A DNA stretch of 64,000 nucleotides, taken from JBAXPV01 sp037132075 (lineage in GTDB: Bacteria; Bacteroidota; Bacteroidia; Bacteroidales; CAIXZF01). Location: the NCBI GenBank assembly GCA_037132075.1, contig JBAXPV010000008.1:57337-121336 (forward strand), written 5' to 3'. This document shows, one piece after another, positions 60,100 to 64,000 of the stretch; position 1 is the first letter of the stretch; each line of letters opens with the position of its first letter. The notes below the pieces were generated by a model that saw nothing but the letters and a program-made list of their open reading frames with translations, had not been told where the DNA came from and did not search any database. A program made the position numbers and the translations under genes.

Positions 60100-60336
60100 A
60101 TGTCAGACATTGCAGCAAGAGTTAAAGCTATTATCGTAGATAAGCTAGGTGTAGATGAGAACGAAGTAACCACAGAGGCCAGTTTCACCAACGACCTGGG
60201 TGCTGATTCACTTGACACCGTTGAACTCATCATGGAATTCGAAAAAGAATTCAATATTGCTATTCCAGATGATCAGGCCGAGAAAATCGGTACTGTAGGA
60301 GAAGCAGTAAACTACATCACAAGCAACGTAAAATAA
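60100..60336 (+). CDS. acpP: Acyl carrier protein
   Basis: This 78-residue acidic four-helix protein carries growing fatty acyl chains. The 4'-phosphopantetheine site is Ser in GADSLDTVELIM (about residue 39). The helix after it (EFEKEFNIAIPDDQAEKI) is typical. It begins the cluster acpP-fabF-rnc-IPExxxVDY, a standard Bacteroidota arrangement, from a strong promoter at 60045-60073. fabF follows after 17 bp. Confidence 0.98.
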   Translation: MSDIAARVKAIIVDKLGVDENEVTTEASFTNDLGADSLDTVELIMEFEKEFNIAIPDDQAEKIGTVGEAVNYITSNVK

Positions 60337-60353
60337 GCTAATTTCATTTTCTG

Positions 60354-61607
60354 ATGCAGCTCAAGCGTGTAGTTGTTACCGGTCTGGGCGCCATAACACC
60401 GATAGGGAATTCGGTCCCGGCCTTCTGGGAGAATTTGCTTAAGGGTGTTAGTGGCGCCTCACCGATTAGCCGTTTTGATGCTTCTAAATTTAAGACTCAA
60501 TTTGCCTGTGATGTCAAGAATTTTGACGTAGCAGATCATTTTGATCGTAAAGAAGCAAAGAAGTATGACCTTTATGCCATCTTTGGCTTGGTCTGTGCCC
60601 ACGAGGCAGTTCTGGATTCCGGTCTCAACCTGGATACTCTCGACAAAGAGAGAGCAGGCGTGATCTGGGCTTCCGGCATTGGCGGACTGGGGACATTTTC
60701 AGATGAAGTGTCATATTTTGCAACCGGCGACGGGACACCTCGGTTCAGTCCTTTCTTTATCCCGAAAATGATCGCAGACATAACCTCCGGTCATATTTCA
60801 ATTCGTTATGGATTCCGGGGACCGAACTTTGCAACTGTCTCAGCTTGTGCCTCCTCAGCCAATTCTCTGGTAGATGCTTACAATTACATCCGCCTGGGAA
60901 AAGCTGAAGTCTTTATCTGTGGAGGCTCAGAAGCAGCGCTTACAACAGCTGGAATCGGAGGCTTTAATGCTTTGCATGCCCTCTCAACCCGCAATGATGA
61001 TCCAACAACAGCATCCAGGCCTTTCGATAAAGACCGCGATGGCTTTGTTTTGGGTGAAGGTGGCGGCGCTTTGGTATTTGAAGAGTATGAGCATGCTATT
61101 GCACGTGGTGCCAAAATCTATGCAGAAGTTGGTGGCGGCGGATTGTCAGCCGACGCATACCACATGACTGCCCCGCATCCTGAAGGACTGGGCGCAATCA
61201 AATCAATGCGTGACGCTGTTTTGGATGCAGAGCTTCAATTGGAAGATATCGACCATATCAATACCCACGGAACTTCAACGCCGCTGGGTGATATTGCAGA
61301 AACTGCAGCCATAAAAACATTATTTGGCGAACATGCCTATAAGATCAATATCAACTCGACCAAGTCGATGACGGGTCACCTCCTGGGTGCTGCCGGTGCT
61401 ATTGAATCGATTGCAACCATCCTGGCGATTAAAAATAACATCATCCCTCCGACCATCAACCATTTCACTGATGATCCGGCACTGGATAATAAATTGAATT
61501 TCACCTTCGACAAGCCACAGGAAAGACTAGTAAATTATGCCTTATCCAATACCTTCGGGTTTGGTGGACATAACGTCTCTGTTCTTTTCAAAAAGTTCAA
61601 ATCCTGA
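60354..61607 (+). CDS. fabF: 3-oxoacyl-[acyl-carrier-protein] synthase II
   Basis: This 417-residue condensing enzyme elongates acyl-ACP with malonyl-ACP. The Cys-His-His triad is visible: nucleophile Cys in ATVSACASSANSL, first His in DHINTHGTSTPLGD and second His in STKSMTGHLLGAAGA. The thiolase-fold start VVVTGLGAITPIGN and the end SNTFGFGGHNVSVLFKKF are standard. It is in the operon with acpP. Its stop codon is directly followed by the TTG start of rnc. Confidence 0.98.
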   Translation: MQLKRVVVTGLGAITPIGNSVPAFWENLLKGVSGASPISRFDASKFKTQFACDVKNFDVADHFDRKEAKKYDLYAIFGLVCAHEAVLDSGLNLDTLDKERAGVIWASGIGGLGTFSDEVSYFATGDGTPRFSPFFIPKMIADITSGHISIRYGFRGPNFATVSACASSANSLVDAYNYIRLGKAEVFICGGSEAALTTAGIGGFNALHALSTRNDDPTTASRPFDKDRDGFVLGEGGGALVFEEYEHAIARGAKIYAEVGGGGLSADAYHMTAPHPEGLGAIKSMRDAVLDAELQLEDIDHINTHGTSTPLGDIAETAAIKTLFGEHAYKININSTKSMTGHLLGAAGAIESIATILAIKNNIIPPTINHFTDDPALDNKLNFTFDKPQERLVNYALSNTFGFGGHNVSVLFKKFKS

Positions 61608-62339
61608 TTGAATCTTAAATTTTTCCCGGCCTATTTCTTCCTGAGCCCCAAAGACAAGTTACTTGTAAAGGGGATCAGGAATCTTTTTGGCTTCACGCCG
61701 GGTAATATTCACCTGTATAAGCTTGCTTTTCGTCATAAATCCATGGCTGTTGAGTTTAATGCCAACACCCGCATCAGCAACGAACGACTTGAATACCTCG
61801 GAGACGCTATTTTAAGCGCCGTGGTTGCCGAATATCTCTTTAAGCTCTTCCCGCTTAAGGATGAAGGATTTCTCACTGAAATGCGCTCAAAAATGGTCAG
61901 CCGTGTTCAGCTGAATAAATTGTCACAGAAACTGGGTTTGTTTACCTTCATCGAAGCCAACCAGGACAACCCAAACCAGTATAAATCGATGATGGGTGAT
62001 GCCTTTGAAGCTTTTATAGGGGCTTTGTATCTTGACAAAGGATACAATTTCACAAGCCGGGTGATCAAAGACCGCATCATTGCTCAGAATTTCGACCTGG
62101 AAACCCTGCAAACCACCGAATTTAACTTTAAAAGTAAGTTACTGGAATGGTCTCAGCGGGAAAAGCATCCTGTAGAGTATATCGTGGTGGAAGAAGGTGG
62201 CAAGAGCCACAAAAAGCAATATACCGTGGAAGTCAGGGTAGATGGGGAAGTGATCGCAAAAGGGATTGACTTTTCAATAAAAGGGGCCGAACAGAACGCT
62301 TCAGAGAAAGCCATCGCCGCATTGGATATAACTAAATAG
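61608..62339 (+). CDS. rnc: Ribonuclease III
   Basis: This 243-residue endonuclease cleaves double-stranded RNA in rRNA and mRNA processing. The RNase III domain holds the signature NERLEYLGDAILSAVVAEYLF with catalytic Glu and Asp, and the second acidic set is in GDAFEAFIGALYLDKG. A C-terminal dsRNA-binding domain is at about 170-240 (EWSQREKHPVEYIV, SIKGAEQNASEKAIAAL). The start is TTG at 61608, immediately after the fabF TGA. The next Met (about residue 46) would remove part of the catalytic domain, so the TTG or a nearby alternative is required. Confidence 0.94.
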   Translation: MNLKFFPAYFFLSPKDKLLVKGIRNLFGFTPGNIHLYKLAFRHKSMAVEFNANTRISNERLEYLGDAILSAVVAEYLFKLFPLKDEGFLTEMRSKMVSRVQLNKLSQKLGLFTFIEANQDNPNQYKSMMGDAFEAFIGALYLDKGYNFTSRVIKDRIIAQNFDLETLQTTEFNFKSKLLEWSQREKHPVEYIVVEEGGKSHKKQYTVEVRVDGEVIAKGIDFSIKGAEQNASEKAIAALDITK

Positions 62340-62394
62340 GAAATATTATTTCCCGTATAATTTCATTATTTTTACGCCTTAATATTTCCTGACC

Positions 62395-62910
62395 ATGGTA
62401 AAAAAATTAAGCTCAGAACCGTATTCTGCTGAAGAGTTTCACATTTTGGGAATCGCAACCCAACTGAGGGACTACCGTTTATGTCATCAAATAAATAAAA
62501 CGCTCTACCTGGATCTCGAGAAAATTGACGACCTCAGCGCAGAACTCTCTGATGAAAAAACGCTGGGATACTTTTCAATCTATCGCTTCCAGAAACCTGA
62601 AAATTATATTGATTTCTTCCTGATCGCAAATAAAAGTCCTGATGGAATCCTCCTCCCTGATTTGAGGCAGGCCGACTTTTTCCTCGTCATTCATGGCCCA
62701 TTTTCAAAAGAGTCGCAGGATCGCTTTATTAAAACCGCAAAGACCATCCCTGGTGTGCTTGCTGCATTCCGAATCGAAATCACCAAACAAAAGAAAATCG
62801 ATAATTTCCTGGGAGAACTGGAAATGCATATGATCGCTTACGAGAGTAAAGGGAAGGGCAAACAAAACGTTCCACTGAAACATGATAGGTTTTCAAAACA
62901 AACTGATTAG
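62395..62910 (+). CDS. IPExxxVDY family protein
   Basis: This 171-residue protein resembles a conserved Bacteroidota family of unknown function. FHILGIATQLRDYRLCHQINKTLYLDLEKIDDL is the region with two structural Trp/Tyr positions. FFLVIHG and an acidic-hydrophobic middle follow. The family is named for a C-terminal IPE...VDY motif, and here the counterpart is the segment around IPGVLAAFRIEI. The gene follows rnc by 55 bp, as in many Bacteroidota genomes, often with pyruvate kinase next. In this window the next gene is an IS remnant instead. Confidence 0.78.
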   Translation: MVKKLSSEPYSAEEFHILGIATQLRDYRLCHQINKTLYLDLEKIDDLSAELSDEKTLGYFSIYRFQKPENYIDFFLIANKSPDGILLPDLRQADFFLVIHGPFSKESQDRFIKTAKTIPGVLAAFRIEITKQKKIDNFLGELEMHMIAYESKGKGKQNVPLKHDRFSKQTD

Positions 62911-62984
62911 TTTTTGTTAATGTGCTGAGTATAGAGGAACGTACTCATTTTGTTATTATCTGATCAATACCACATTGCCTTGGT

Positions 62985-64000
62985 AAATAGGGTCTGCTGA
63001 TTATGTCAGGCCGATTGCAGGTTAAATTCTTTAAGCAAATATACTCTAAGTCGGATCATCTTGATGCTCTCCAAAAACTCTTTTGCTGAAAAAGATAGCC
63101 CCGATAAAATTTGGCAACAAGCACTCAGCCCGGTTATTTTAACCAGGTTGAGTACCAAAATGATTGTGGCTATCCATGATTCGCTCGTTTGTTGAAGTCG
63201 TGCCTTGATGCGGTTTAATCCATATGCTGTCTTAGCTTGACCAAACTTGCCTTCAATTGGATTTCTTTCGCCCGGTCTTACGTGTTCCACATCCACTGCC
63301 GTTGGCCTTCCTAAGGGCTTTGCCCTGAGTTTTATTCCCAGCAGCTTGAGTGCAGCTCTATTTGGTCTGTTACAGTATATTTTATCAGCCAGAACTTCCT
63401 CTGGATAAAATCCAAATCGATCTTTGTATTTTCTAACAGTAGCCAGCAACCGAGTTCCTTCGTTAAATGCATCCCACGACAGGTCATCTAAAAAAGCAAA
63501 ACCATTCATGATGGAGACATTTATTTTCGCTCCGAATTCAACATTAGCATTTGTTTTACCACGTACGATCGGACGAACATGCGGTTGATGAATGCTCACA
63601 ATGCGATGTTCAATGCTATGGCTATGTTCGGTAAACATCTGTAGCTGCTGCTCGTAAAGCGTGTTAATCACAAAAAGATATTTGTATTGATGTTTGTTCA
63701 AAGGGATCCCTTCATAATAATCCAAAAGAAAATTTATGCTCTTCAGATTTCTTCTCAAATAACTCAATTGCTTTCTTATGGCTTTGCGGATTTCCGTTTT
63801 TGTTTTAACCTTTTTCTGTGCAGTTTTGAGATAGAATTTTCTGGATTCTTGTCTGTATGTTCTTGGCTTCTTTTCATGAAGGTTAGCATCGTATAAAATA
63901 TCGATCAATTCTTCTTATTTTTCACGTGCATCGTTTAGCATATTCAGTTACTGTTCAGGGGGTAGACAGCTGAAAATCTACAGGGCTACCTTCGAGTGCA
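62985..64000 (-). mobile_element. Insertion sequence remnant, IS5/IS1182-type
   Basis: The transposase remnant at 63006-64000 ends 20 bp from AGGGTCTGCTGA (about 62985-62997), which resembles termini of this IS group; this end is tentative. The other end lies beyond the window. Target duplications cannot be checked here. Confidence 0.5.
63006..64000 (-). pseudogene. IS5/IS1182-type DDE transposase, broken
   Basis: The longest piece (63006-63908, 300 residues from a TTG) lacks the N-terminal DUF772-like domain. It covers the DDE region: HVRPIVRGKTNANVEFGAKI, FLDDLSWDAFNEG, EEVLADKIYCNRPNRAAL, and the catalytic Glu in NPIEGKFGQAKTAYGLNRI. Upstream in the same frame is a TAA at 63915-63917. Beyond it the expected sequence (ALEGSPVDFQLSTP) resumes in another frame with a TGA. 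At least one stop and one frameshift therefore break the gene, and it is likely inactive. Confidence 0.82.

Noticed and set aside
1..64000. tRNA, rRNA or riboswitch genes
   Set aside because: I looked for T-loop GTTCGA-type sequences and conserved rRNA segments in the gaps and saw none; short RNAs could still be missed without covariance searches.

Overview
The window is a piece of a Bacteroidota chromosome, most likely a Bacteroidales-type anaerobe from the environment. The evidence is threefold. Several secreted proteins end in a type IX secretion (T9SS) type A C-terminal sorting domain. Promoters match the Bacteroidota pattern TTTG / TAnnTTTG. The order acpP-fabF-rnc-IPExxxVDY is typical of the phylum. 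No rRNA, tRNA or CRISPR array was seen. Species cannot be named from the sequence.

Layout. 1-5 kb: an ECF sigma factor with the start of its downstream partner, pgk, and a cvpA / Mla-type ABC transporter operon. 4-8.3 kb: a small lipoprotein, a SprT-like protease, mannose-1-phosphate guanylyltransferase and a DPP7-type S46 peptidase. 8.3-15.5 kb: a LiaF-like / LytS / LytTR envelope-sensing operon, a TylF-type methyltransferase, a dihaem cytochrome c and a histidine kinase-OmpR pair. 15.5-31 kb: housekeeping genes (an RlmI-like methyltransferase, CYTH protein, tyrS, lnt, hflX, metallophosphoesterase) mixed with T9SS cargo (a PKD protein and a cohesin-like plus cupredoxin protein) and a TMTC-like GT-C/TPR membrane protein. 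31-35.5 kb: a heparinase II/III-like protein with dockerin-like and FISUMP domains, followed by a frameshifted gene remnant.

35.6-41.7 kb: a possible cyclic-nucleotide module. An HD phosphohydrolase, an MFS/nucleotide-carrier-like protein with HEAT repeats and a cNMP-binding protein form one operon that converges on a TPR-adenylate cyclase. 41.8-47.5 kb: a very large subtilase/S53-like T9SS protease whose signal peptide is out of frame, and a GldL/GldM-like fusion protein. 47.5-53.6 kb: an SSS symporter, an aminotransferase / omega-amidase / MATE operon, and an AlbA_2 protein behind a G-rich repeat. 53.9-64 kb: a collagen-like S74 protein, a fasciclin lipoprotein, an M3-like metallopeptidase lipoprotein, purN, the acpP-fabF-rnc cluster, and a decayed IS5/IS1182-type transposase.

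The points most worth following are: a near-identical 17-bp operator-like palindrome in front of three secreted redox or protease genes; a cohesin-like domain and a dockerin-like domain on two separate secreted proteins; the cyclic-nucleotide operon; the GldL/GldM-like fusion; three promoters placed so that their transcripts should be leaderless; and several families of short inverted repeats between genes.
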